DNA of 64,000 nucleotides. Source: Sisyra terminalis (taxonomy: Eukaryota > Arthropoda > Insecta > Neuroptera > Sisyridae). Below the pieces are notes generated by a model. That model saw only the letters and a list, made by a program, of their open reading frames with translations, was not told where the DNA came from and did not search any database. Both the position numbers and the translations under genes were made by a program. Location: the NCBI GenBank assembly GCA_958496175.1, contig OY292278.1:11098001-11162000 (forward strand). The letters run 5' to 3'. Positions 39,552 to 51,489 of the stretch are shown here, one piece after another (the stretch's first letter is position 1; each line of letters starts with the position of its first letter).

Positions 39552-41353
39552 TTTATCAAGTTGAAAACAATTATGTGATTAGAATTGCATATTATCGATA
39601 GTTATAAATCAATTGGAATTTGTCAGAAAAATGGTGTTTAAGTTTATAACTAGCATTTATTTGCATGTGTCAAAGAGACGACTAGATCCAGTGAAACAAT
39701 GAAAAACGATTTCCATTCATAATATTTTGAATAATAACTGGCCAACAATGAAAATTTAAAATAATAACGTCTCTTAATTTAATTTAAAAATTTTACGAGA
39801 ATGAGAATTAATTGAAATCTAAATAGTTATTTTTGTATTATTTGTAATGCTTCTTGCTCTGTATCGTAGTAAAAATGGATAAAAATATTTTCTTGCATTT
39901 CAAAAAGTATCATTTTTTTTGGGTATAAGTAAATTGGTAAGTGCCAGTATTATTGGCAATACTAAGTTTTTCTAACTATTTTTTTTTAGTACAGATGAAG
40001 CTCGTCAATCCATAAGATATCGGTAAATTATTCAATGGATTTGAATTCAAATGGACTTTTAAAGAACTTTCCAGAATCATCATTGAAATTCATAAGGGAT
40101 ATAATTTGTAAAAATCGAACCAAAACAAAAAATGAACTTGTGAACCAGGGGTGTAAATCAGTGCTTCTATAAAAAAAATTAATTAAATCCAATAAATATA
40201 AAAAATTTAAAGCATTTAAAAACTATTTAAAAAATAACCATTACAAGGGAAAATTCAGCCCTTCAAAAGCACCAAATTCAAATGAATTTCGGTTTACGTT
40301 GGTGAATCTCTATAACTACATTTTTCCAAGAAAATATCTTTTAAAATGAGTTCTTTTTAAAGACTCTTAAGAGTCATTAATTAACAAAATTATAATCTTA
40401 TAATTTTAAGGAAAAAAATCTATCTTTCATATATTGTATTTATTTTGCAATTAAAAGTTGGAAACTAAGTTATGACTGTCCTTTTTCACTTAGGACAAAG
40501 AATTTCTATTCTTGACTCTTTAAAAAGTATTATTTAATAACCCATTTATAAAAATAATCCTTGTAAGGAAAAATACCCATTAAAATGGACTAAATATATC
40601 CCAATTTCTATATATTTTTTTTTATTTAGTTACCCCAAAAATAATTTATACAACGATAGTTCTTTGAATATAAACTTTTTAAACTTACTTGCTATCCTTT
40701 ATTGCTTTTAAAAATTGTCCTTTTTGCAAGTTTGGGGTGGAATTGTAGTTGATCCATTTGAAACATGTTTTTTTCAACTAACGTCTCAGCAATGGACCTT
40801 CCTTTAAATGTCATTAAGAAGTATCTTAGAAAGGAAAATCAAATCTTATAAATTCACCGTAAGAATTATCAATCGCTGTGGTTATGAAACCAGTGATACA
40901 TTGATGTATCGCTGTTATGTGTCAAGTTCATAGTTATTGCACCATATCAATTTTGTTATTGTTCGTTAATTGTACATTGAAGAAGTTGTTTTGTTTAAAA
41001 TTTATGAAATTCATTAAGTTTTTTCTTCTTCAATCGAATATTCAACAGAAATAATACGAATTTTATCGGAAAATTTGAAAAATTTATTAAAATTAACGAA
41101 TTTTTTATTGTGGATCAACGAGTAGTTTTATACTCTTTATACTAATCATTGTTCTTTATGAAGTAACACCAAAGGACCAAAACACAGCGAAAGAATGATT
41201 AGAAATCATTTATAAAATTTAATCGTCGAAATACTTACTAAATTTAAGTAGATCTTAAACCAAATTGTTGACAAGCCTCATAACTGGTCACTTTGGTCTA
41301 AAAAAGCATCTTCATACTATTGGACCCTCCGATTTGCAGTTGTTTTTGATAAA
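39552..41353. other. AT-rich intergenic DNA
   Basis: Nothing I can support as a gene. The first few hundred bases would be the promoter region of the minus-strand elongase. Confidence 0.45.
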
Positions 41354-42269
41354 ATTCCGATCATACTATTAAATTGCTATGATTCAAATACTACCGGAAA
41401 CTTCAAAGAAATTGGAATAATAAAATCTTTATTAGGTCAAGTTTTCACTTAAAATTTCAGTAGTATATTACTTTTAAGTCTTTTAAGGTCCTTATACTTG
41501 TGAAAAATTTCAAAATATTTTTTTTTAAACACATGGTGGAAAAAAATTTCTTTAAATTCTCCAAAAATATTGGATCAATCATTGGTTATTCGATGATAAA
41601 TTTGGATGTTCTATCGAAAGACATAGTAGGTACTTACCTTATCATTGTACTATCTACTCTTCTATGTATTTCAATAATAAAAAAAGCTCTGAAAGATAAT
41701 AGCCAATAATGAGATTGGGATAAATAAAAATAAAACAAAGTATTTTATTAAAAAAATAGTTTATTAATGGTCAATATTCTTGCTTAAATATGTTTTTTGT
41801 TTATCATAAGAATTCCGATCATACTATTAAATTGCTATGATTCAAATACTACCGGAAACTTCAAAAAAATTGGAATAATAAAATTTTTATTAGGTCAAGT
41901 TTTCACTTAAAATTTCAGTAGTATATTAATTTTAAGTCTTTTAAAGTCCTTATACTTGTAAAAAATTTCAAAATAATTTTTTTTAAACACATGGAAAAAA
42001 AATTCTTTAAAGTCTCCAAAAATATTGAATCAATCATTGGTTACTCGATGATAAATTTGGATATTCTATCGAAATACATAGTAGGTACTTACCTTATCAT
42101 TGTACTACCTACTCTTCTATGTATTTCAATAATAAAAAAAGCTCTGAAATATTTAGCCAATAGTGAGATTGGGATAAATACAATTAAAACAAAGTATTTT
42201 ATTAAAAAAATAGTTTATTATTGGTCAATATTCTTGCTTAAATATTTTTTTTTTGTTTATCATAGTTTA
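41354..42269 (+). repeat. 458-bp tandem duplication, two units
   Basis: ATTCCGATCATACTATT begins unit 1 at 41354 and unit 2 at 41812, and both run through CAAATACTACCGGAAACTTC, AGGTCAAGTTTTCACTTAAA, GTAGGTACTTACCTTATCAT and TAGTTTATTA. The units are roughly 90-95 per cent identical. Each has a plus-strand frame (41500-41709 and 41991-42320) with a hydrophobic stretch containing GTYLIIVL. The differences between the two predicted peptides are mostly replacements, so I do not see selection for protein. A resemblance to the C-terminus of insect gustatory receptors is possible but weak. Confidence 0.8.
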
Positions 42270-44587
42270 TTTAAACAGCATATAAATAATTGTTATGCTT
42301 GTCTAAAAATATTTTTTTAAATGCTTTATTTTTTTTATTATTGTCTTTACAGTTTATTACATTAAGTTTGTTGATTAATGGAAGCACTTGCTTAACACCA
42401 CTGATTTATAAGTTCATCCTTTTCTGTCCTTTTTGATACCATTTCTTCAACTTCTATCCTTTATTTGATTGACGATTCTCAAAAAATCCACATCTTCTCA
42501 AAAATTTATTCGAATTCAAATTATAATAATTATTATAATTTTTTGATGACTTATTAATCGACCATATTCATCTGTATCAAAAAAATGAATTAAAAATACT
42601 TGCATGTCTTAATAACATTGGCACTTACCAAATAAATTATCTCCAAAAATATGATACTTTCTTTAATGCAAAAAAATAAATATTATTATTCATTTATACT
42701 GACATAAAGATCTTGCAACTGCATAAAGGCCATAATAATTGTTAAAGTTTAAATTATGTATTTTAAAAGTTTTCTCAATGAAAACTCAGTTTTTGATAGG
42801 AAAAAATAGTCCTTAATTTAAATCCCAAATATCGCTTTAAATCGATCAATCCATAAAATTAAATAATAAATCTCTTTTTATACTATTGTACAGTTTTCAA
42901 TAAGATTTTTAGCAGAGAGTAGTTTATTTTTCCGTCTTTCATAAACTTCACCCTTTCGAAAAATTTCAAGTTGAGCTATAAATTATTAATTCATATTACC
43001 GATCAACTACTCTATTCGCAATAGAAAGCTTCATTTATAAAATATAGGATATTAAAAGTGCTAAACTAAAAGCTCAATCCAAAGTAAAGCTTTATTTCCC
43101 TTGTGTTGCCGTTTAAGAATTTTTACAGTGGTTTATTTACATTTTAAGCCAATGTCTATACATTGATGAAAAAAATGGATCAAAATTCTATGATAATAAA
43201 TTCGTAAACAGTAACGTAAATGAATCAAAACAATAAGCTAGAAAAAGATAAATGTTTAAATCACATTTATATACTAATGAAGATATTTCAAGCCAGGAAT
43301 ACTTATATCCTTGTTATTATGCTCTATTTTTGCGTACTTAGTGTAAATTGATTGAAGTCCAAAGTTCAAGCTATGCAATTTTATAGTATAGTAAATATCT
43401 AATTACTACGTTTTATTTTGATTTTCGTTTTACAAATGTCCTAGCTTAAGAATCTCATTTTAATGAGTAATTTCGTGCAATTATCACAGCAAATCGATTG
43501 AATATTTTTTCAAGAAATAGTAAATATTATTAAGTAGCTTTCCATGAATGAATTTTAAAGGGGGAAAAACATAGTTCATTGAAAAAAATCACAGCTATTC
43601 AGTTTTATGAGTTGATAAGTATAATTATAATCCTTAGTGGGAGTAAATATTTAATGCAGTCATTGAATTTTTATAATTCATCAAAATTGCAATTACGGAT
43701 TTTCTAATTTTACATTAAATAATGACATTAATAAATAATTACACTTGCAATTTATGTCGCAATAAAATAATATAGTTTGAGTCGAAAGTCCTGCGATATT
43801 TATTTCGTACGAAGAAGAAATATTATGATAGTATTCAATGAATAAATTGGGGTTTTAATTTGTTAAAAAGGGTAAATTTTTTTTTTGAATTTCAGTAGAA
43901 TTAATCAAAGTAAAAAGTTTTCTTAAATTCTGGTTTCATGTTTATAGCATTAAATATATCTCGTACTTCTCAAAATTGTATTTCTTAAGGTATAAATAAA
44001 TAGCAATTGGAATGAAGTTCACAAAAATTCTCTAATAGTCATTGTTAGTAATAAATCATTATTATGCGAGATAATAAGATACGATTGAATATTGGGATTT
44101 TAACAATTGAAAACATCCAACTTCTGGTAGAAAGACGAAAATACTTGAGATATGGTAGAAGTTGAAGACTGATTATCACTTCTAAGGCAAATATTTCGAT
44201 TTTATTTAAAATACACAGCAGTTCTATATCACCCGAATGAATTTGGAAAGCATTTTAAGAAAGCTCTTTAAAATATAAAGAACTATTGAGATTTGTATAC
44301 GACAATTATCAGGTTGAGTTTTCAGGCGATACAAAAATTATAAGTCTGAAAGAATACCTTGGATTTTGATGAACTTTGGTGGTTAATAGTAAAATCAAAA
44401 GAAATAGAAGAAAATTAGAAAGATCTTCTTTTTCTCATGCTTCTCCAACGTTTAAAATTGGCAACCATTATGCCTATTTTTACCTTTGTTTCTGCCAAAT
44501 CACCCTAAAGATTTACCATCCAGGATTTTCTTCTTTTTACCAGAGTTCTCCTTTCAATCCAACGCCGAAAGATTAGATGAATCAGTA
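42270..44587. other. Long AT-rich spacer
   Basis: More than 2 kb without a recognisable gene, RNA or repeat. The open frames present are short and of the composition expected by chance in AT-rich DNA. Confidence 0.45.
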
Positions 44588-45496
44588 GTCCGGTCAAATT
44601 AGACCAAAAAGTAAGAGTAAAGCTACATAAATTCCCACCAAGCTGAAAATCAGTAAGATTGTTTAAAATATGATAAAGAATAAAATTTGAAAGTTCCTCA
44701 TCTTTCCTCTGTATGGGAAAAATTTATGCAAGGTCAAAAGTCCAAAAAAGGAGTTTTTCGCGATTTTCCGCAAAACGGTAAGTTTTAATAAAAAATACTT
44801 AAAACAAAACATGTAGATCATAAAATTATCTACAAAAAATTTTTCAATACTTTTTATCCTACGAGCCACCTTTTTCGAGATATAACGATTCAAAAAGTTG
44901 TAAAAGTTGGAATCGTCATAATATGCATGAGTACGCCACGTATATGAAGATGTAGACTTACTCGTATTACTCACTGCTCGAACTCCAATTAAAAAAACTA
45001 TTTTCTTCTTAAAACCAGGAAAAGCTCAACATCAATCGGAAATATATTCATCAAAAAGTTTATCTACTTTTGCAAAGTGTCAAAATCATGTACTATTTTT
45101 ATACGCAATAACTGGCTCTGATACGACATCTGCATTTTACAGGAGGGGTAAAATAACAGTTTTCAAAATGATTGAAAAACAAAATTTAGTTCAATGTGCT
45201 GCAGTTTTTCAAAATAGTAATTCAATTCGATAAGATTGACAAGTATTGATAAATTTTTTTGTAGATAATTTTATGATCTACCTTTTTTGTTTGAAGTATT
45301 TTTTATTAAAACTTACCGTTTTGCTGAAAATCGTGAAAAACTCCTTTTTTTGACCTTTGACCATGAATAAATTTTTTTCCATATAGGGGAAAGACGCGGA
45401 ACTTTCAAATTTTATTTTAATCATATTTTAAACAATCTTACTGATTTTCAGCTTGGTAGGAATTTATGTAGCTTCGAATGTCTAAATTGACCGGAC
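44588..45496. mobile_element. 909-bp MITE with long inverted arms, TA flanks
   Basis: The left arm (44588-about 44860) matches the inverted right arm (about 45235-45496). The ends are GTCCGGTCAAATTAGAC and GTCTAAATTGACCGGAC, each bordered by TA. Inner landmarks are AAGCTGAAAATCAGTAAGAT with ATCTTACTGATTTTCAGCTT (approximate), AAACGGTAAGTTTTAATAAA with TTTATTAAAACTTACCGTTT, and TAGATCATAAAATTATCTAC with GTAGATAATTTTATGATCTA. The arms are somewhat diverged, so it is older than the element at 37125. The centre is non-coding, and the 103-codon minus-strand frame is not a gene. Confidence 0.85.
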
Positions 45497-46483
45497 TACA
45501 GTTGCTGTTTCTTGCTACTCATTAAATAACCGAAGTACTGTAACTTTTTCTTCTTCACGGAAATCATAAGAGTTTTATTGGTGATTAGTCTAGTTAGTAT
45601 CTTTTTATTTTAAATGTCCTCTCATCAAACTATCTTCAGAAATGTGCGATATATCCACGGTTTGATCTTGTCAGGTTGGTCTATTAGGTTCTTCAGTCTC
45701 TGGGTAAGAATTCATCATTTTATCCAGTATAAGACAATAGGGAATACATAGTACTTGACTATTTTTAACGCTAAACTGTTATAAATGGTCAAAATAATAA
45801 TTAGGTAGATTTCTACCAAGTAAAGTGAAATAAAATCATAAGAAATTGCATCTAATTTTACCAAAAATTGCATGGAGGAAACTAAGTAGGAATGATTGCT
45901 CCCAACTGGAACAGGAAACAAGTGTTAGAAAAACTTTGGTCCAGTTTAGTAGTGTATCAGAAAGAATAATGGTTATTATTTGGGATACTGGAATTGTGTT
46001 CTACGGTTTTAAGGATTTGATGAATTAAAACCAATTCCAGAATTAATGGAAAAGCACAAGGTTTGTACTGCTATCGGAAAAGATCCATAAAATGAAGATT
46101 GTTAAAACAACTTAAAGATTTTTATCTGATCATCATCTGGAGGAAGGTTTCTAAACCATTTTTTTTTTGGTGGACAAACTATAAAAGTAATTTGAAGCTA
46201 TGAAAGGGTATGTCAATTTAAACTATAAGTTAGAACCGTAAATGCAATACAGATCGTTAAAATGACCGTGGATAACTTAGAGTTGGTTATAGGGAATTTG
46301 GTATACTGAATAATCTGGATATCTGGATATGTTGGAAGAACTAAGAACATGAAAAATTTTGACATGTTTAACAATGATTGAAATCTACAACTAAATAGAT
46401 GCAATATAGCAACGATGGGAAGTCAAATGGGATTTCTGGTGCAGTTCCTCAATAATTTTTTTTCCCAATTTTAAAGAAAATAA
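45497..46483. other. AT-rich spacer, possibly with decayed coding remnants
   Basis: No intact gene. Two minus-strand frames (45715-45921, 46213-46404) encode hydrophobic peptides but have no supporting features. I treat them as unproven. Confidence 0.4.
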
Positions 46484-46711
46484 GGCTCAAGTGTACTTTA
46501 GCACACCCAAAATCTGACAACGTTGCATTTTCGACTTTGTTTTTAATTTAATTCGCGATATTTTTGCTATTTCAATTCTAATACGGTATAATTCTCTCTT
46601 TTGTGGTTAAATTTTCATTATGGACCGATTTAATCGCGAATTAAATTAAAATAAAAATACTCAAAAATGTAACGTTGTCAGATTGTGGGTGTGCTAAAGT
46701 ACACATGAGCC
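46484..46711. mobile_element. 228-bp hAT-type MITE with 8-bp target duplication
   Basis: The inverted ends, about 90 bp each, begin GGCTCAAGTGTACTTTAGCA and end TGCTAAAGTACACATGAGCC. They are flanked on both sides by the identical octamer GAAAATAA (476-483 and 712-719 of the 46-kb block). An 8-bp duplication is typical of the hAT superfamily. It is non-coding. Confidence 0.9.
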
Positions 46712-49149
46712 GAAAATAATTTATACAGAAGAAGACAACAAATAGTTGTTTAGTTTTAGATTAACTACCTATTTATAGATATGCTGTACAATTTCTTTCA
46801 CCAAAAGTTTTGTTAAGTATAGTCACAAAGTAAGAGACTTTCGAAACATTTATTAAATTTATGATTTCATGCTTGTTGAAAGATCCGAGTTCAATCATTG
46901 ATTACTCGCATTTATTGATAATAAATGTCAATAATTATAAAAAATGATTTTTCCTATTTGTGAAATATCAAATCGTTAAGCATCTTTTGAAATTCATCAA
47001 CTAACTATAGTTTAGCATATAATTTAAAGTTAATGAGCTTTCATAAAATAACTGCATATTTTTTCATCAATCAAAATATTAATCTTTTCGTGACATCATT
47101 GTTCATAATAGAACAATAATTGATGAGTTATGATTTTATTCATTTCTCATAAATAATTTAAAAAAATTCCCTCCACAAGAAATTAATTTTAGTGGAAGAA
47201 GTAGTTTGAATGATTTATGCAGGGTCGGAGTAGTTTGTTACAGCACTTAATTCAAAAAGTTTACGACTGTAAAAGAACTAGAAAACCCTGGTTTTACAAG
47301 AAAAGGGAAGGGGGGATTTTTATAGAGCTTTGGCGGAAAATTCGGGTCGGTAAAAAATGCTGAACCTGCCTCAATTGGATTTTAGATTTCAATGAAATGA
47401 AAAAAAAAACGAGTTGGATATGAAGATTTTTGGGAGATGGAAACATGTAAGACAATTAGCACTAGAGTTGTTAAAAATTATTGACATGTGAATAAATAAT
47501 AACTGATGTGAAACACCGCAGCCTTTTTTTTTTTTCGATTTCCACTACTTGTAAAAAGAAGGAGGTATTTAAATGGCTTTGTGACATTGAATAGGTGAGT
47601 AAATACTATGTAACTATTTTACAAAATATCAATAATGAAGAATAATTTTTATTTGTTTTACAATTTTTATATTCTCTTGTACAATTAACATAAAATTTCC
47701 ATTTTTTTTTCATTTTCAATATATACATGCATTAAAGGATTTACATTTGAACTATAAAATTACTTGACTTTTGATTTGATAATTTTTTCTTTTTACATAA
47801 TAATGGTAAATATCTACATGTTGGCGCTATTGTAAAGATTAATGAAAGAAAAACCTTGCACTTACTACTATTGGATTTCATCAGTGAGGCAATTTAGAAG
47901 TAAATTAAAGTATGACTTCATAATTATCATCAAGCAAATGATTTGTTTGTGGATGAGCGTTTAAAAACTTTTTTGGTTGTCTAATCAACATGGAAGAAGA
48001 TATGTTATTATTGTAGAAAATTTAGTTTTTAAAAAAAAAATCAATGTTATATAATAATTTTGGAAAACCACAAACCATAAATGGTTGACTTCAACTTCAA
48101 GTAGTAATTTATAATCATTAGACCAAATTTCGTTGATCTAATTTGAATTGAAATTTCGGAGAAATTCATTAAAATTTTGGGAATTTCGAGCATAAAATAG
48201 TTTAAGTTTAATACTTTTATTACAATTTTTAAAGTATAATACAACCATTTTCTCCCGCATCCATTTCTTAACAACTAGTGTGCAAAGTTTAATGGTAATT
48301 CGATGAAAATCAATTGATTTTTGAGAAAAATATCTGGAACCCTTAAAAACCATTGTTATAATTGAAAAAAAATAGAAATCCGATAGAATAATATTAAACA
48401 AGGGAAGTAAACTATGCAATAACTTCCATGCTAATCCATTAATTTTTTGCAGGATTTTTCTGGCATTATAGTATTGCAGAATAACACCTTCTTTGTTGGT
48501 AATTCCTGGACACTTTTGGATACTGCATTGACTGTCTGGAATACATTTGCTTGATCTTTCTACTATAGCATACTTTTGACTAAAATTTTTAAGATTTCCG
48601 TTACGTGTTTAAAATTTGAACTTATGAAATCACTATTTAAGAATTATTAATTACATACTACATACGAATTGAGAACAATTCAAAAGTCTCTTATTTTTTA
48701 TCTTATTTATTTTTTATAAAAAATCAATTCGTTATAATTGAAGAATTATATTCTTTGCTAAATCTTTTACAAGTTTGCAAGTCACCTTAATCTTTCAATT
48801 ATTAGTATTTAAAAATCATTTTTATATCTATAACAATCAAATGACATCATTTATGCATGTCTGAAAAGATCATCCAAAAATCTCTGGAAAAATTGACCCA
48901 AATATTTAGAAGCTGAATAAAAGAAAATGGTAAGTTAAACTTTATAAGCAAAAAGTGGAAATTATTTAGTTATTATTAGATATCAGATTATATGCACTAT
49001 CAAAATTCCAAAAATTGCATGAAAATATGCATACAAATATGCACTAAAAATGGGCAAAATATGCACAATTAGAAATCCATTTATTGTTAGAATTTATGTT
49101 TATTTGCACATTATATTTATCTTAAAATATATAATTCCTCTGTACATAT
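46712..49149. other. AT-rich spacer
   Basis: I find no gene or repeat here that I can support. A slightly GC-richer patch at 47271-47400 has no open frame worth reporting. Confidence 0.4.
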
Positions 49150-50345
49150 GTACAGTACTGAACTGGTCCTAAGCCACCAGACTTATTCTCCAGAAATTTT
49201 CTGTATTTGAGTGGGAACTTAGATGGTTTTGATCCACAATTGGACCATATAGATAAAAGAGATGAAAAGCTAAAAATGATCTTTCGACGTCAACTTACGT
49301 TACCGAAGAGATTTTTAAATTTGGCGGAATTTTCAGAGATCCCTTCAGAAATTCTGTTGATAAATCAATTTTCTTTATTCCTTCAGGACGAGGGTTTTTA
49401 TACAAAACTGCATTTAATTTGCCACGAACCTATTGCAATAGTTAAATCGAAAGGGCGTTATTGTGTTTAATAATTTTTTCGAATATTTCCATGGAATAGC
49501 ACAGAGGAATGTTTCTAGTTTCTTAATTGCATTGAGTATTGTTGAAATTTGTTGTATTAAGGGCAATTAATTAAGAAGACAATTTAGGTTGTTTTAGATT
49601 GGTTTTTTATTTGATATTTTTACTATTCAATTAGCTACGTTTCGTTATGTATCGTAACTTCATCAGGCTTCTTGAATCACAAAAAATATAATATTTTCAA
49701 TTTTAATTCAATAAATAAATTATTAAATTCAATAAAAAATATTTATCAATTGAATTTAAATTGAAAATATTATATTTTTTGTGATTTAAGAAGCCTGATG
49801 AAGTTACGATACGTAACGAAACGTAGCTAATTTGAATATCAAAAAATATTAAATAAAAAAAAACCGATCTAAAACTACCTGAATTGTCTTCTTATTTTAT
49901 AAAAGCTGAGATCTGAATTTTATCATCTATTAAGGGCAATATTTTTTGTTGATTGAAGGATCCTCAAATACCCGCTGGGTTAAATTGATTGCAATGGTGT
50001 CTTTCTGATCTTTCAAATTTTCCGACTACTTATAGTTTTGAAATTCTCCGCAAAAAACATAACAGTTTTGTATTATGTTTTCTACCGTGTTAATATTGGT
50101 TCTAGGGGTAGTGCTACGTTTGATAGTTGCTCTTTATATGCTCGTAGTCGCCATAGTGCTTTTAAAAGCTCAATTTTTTGAAGAAAAAATCAATTTATTG
50201 ACAATCCGGAATTCGTTTTTGATTTTTTCCGCAACTTGATATAATCCGTAGGCTAGCCAGGGGATATGAAGCAATAATGGATACATTACTTTTAGAGCTT
50301 GTCGACGGCATAATACAACAGGCCAAACTGGAATAACTACCGAAA
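49150..50345 (-). pseudogene. Decayed hAT-like transposase, interrupted by a foldback retroposon
   Basis: Translating the minus strand with frameshifts and stops gives recognisable blocks in order. At about 50300-50190 are PLLLHIPWLAYGLYQVAEK and IKNEFRIVNKLI, resembling the HVTCLAHxLHRVAE block of hAT-like transposases widespread in insects. At about 50180-50050 are AYKEQLSNVALPLEPILTR and VMFFAENFKTI. After the inserted element, ILNAIKKLETFLCAIP lies at about 49545-49500. Near 49290 is VDVERSF, the C-terminal dimerisation signature. Several stops fall inside, so it is non-functional. Coding similarity resumes on the far side of 49568-49928, showing that the foldback landed in this gene. The plus-strand frame at 49207-49470 is its shadow. 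Confidence 0.65.
49568..49928. mobile_element. Foldback retroposon copy 1, hammerhead-like core, 12-bp target duplication
   Basis: The direct repeat ATTAAGGGCAAT (49556-49567 and 49929-49940) flanks a 361-bp element. Most of it is a hairpin: the left arm to about 49710 is the inverted complement of the right arm from about 49750. Only the right end has an extra tail, AAAAGCTGAGATCTG then AATTTTATCATCT. In the right arm CTGATGA (49795-49801) is followed by A, the hairpin GTTACG-ATA-CGTAAC (49803-49817), then GAAAC (49818-49822), matching the conserved core of a hammerhead ribozyme apart from one extra A. The left arm carries the complement. A sister copy is at 63490-63811. Confidence 0.82.
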
Positions 50346-51489
50346 TAAGCTTTTACAATGAAAGAGTACCAAAATATGCAATAACGTTATAAAATTGAGC
50401 TATATGCATTTGCATATGCATATAATCTAATGTCTAGTTATTATATTACGTTTTTCATGGCGAAAATAAAAAAGTATTATTGTAAATAGTCGCAGACAAA
50501 GTCATTAACAATTAATTACATAATGAATAATAGAAAACCACATAACTAAAACGAGCACTACTATTGTTCAAACTGAATTATTTTATTTTAAATTTATAGA
50601 AAATTGTTTCGATAAATATTTATGTAGTGCATACTTATTTTAATTCGATCTGTCCATGAAGGGTCAAATAAAATTGTCTTTGTTTAAATATTCTGAAAAT
50701 TCAATCGACTTTATTTTCATACTTCCCCATTGTATGCCAATCACTTTCACAGCTCGGCTCTCACTACCCTTTTAACCTTTTTTTTTTCGGAATACTTCAA
50801 CAAAGTAGTGTAACACAATATTTTCCCTTTTAATCGATTGAAAATTTTTACGGTAGATAAGAAAATCGATATGGTTACAAAATAAATCTTGGGAAAATTA
50901 TATTAATAGGCGTTGCCTATTCTAATCTCCAATCCAAAAAAATATAAGTTAATTATTAAGATTAAATGCTGCAAGAGATTTATATATAGTTTTCTATTGT
51001 GATACAATAAGTAAATAATTAATGTTAACTTATTTCAACATTTAAATTGGTAACAACTGATAATAAACGTAATTGTTCGACATATAATCATGTTAAATAA
51101 AAGTTTGATTGTTATAAGTTAAGACAACAAATTGTAATTTAGAGATGTAATGAAGGATTATTATTATATCAGGTAATTGATCAATTTTGTTAAAAATTCG
51201 TAGAAAATATGTGAATTATTGTGGCTTAATTGAGTGTGATAATATCTGATATTATGCCACTTATAATAATAGAGGTAGTTTTTTGATGCTAAAGTAGGTT
51301 ACAGATTGAATTGTGAATGAAGATTGGGTGGTTTTTTAATCTTTGAATTTTAAACATAGGATTGCATATTTTTTTCGGTTTTGTAAGATTTGAGAATATT
51401 TAAGTTTAGGTAAAGTATAGGGAATCAGCCCCGGGAAAGATATTTTAATGATACTCTGTAAATATGTAAGTACTAATTAAATCTATCAT
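49941..51489. other. AT-rich spacer beyond the decayed transposase
   Basis: The first 400 bases belong to the hAT-like pseudogene (minus strand). From about 50350 to 51489 I see nothing I can support. Confidence 0.4.

Noticed and set aside
45715..46404. Minus-strand frames resembling receptor C-termini.
   Set aside because: They are hydrophobic, short and without conserved signature residues or exons; the evidence is too thin to list as genes.
49207..49470. Plus-strand frame of 87 codons.
   Set aside because: It starts at TTG and is antisense to the decayed hAT-like transposase tail (VDVERSF region).
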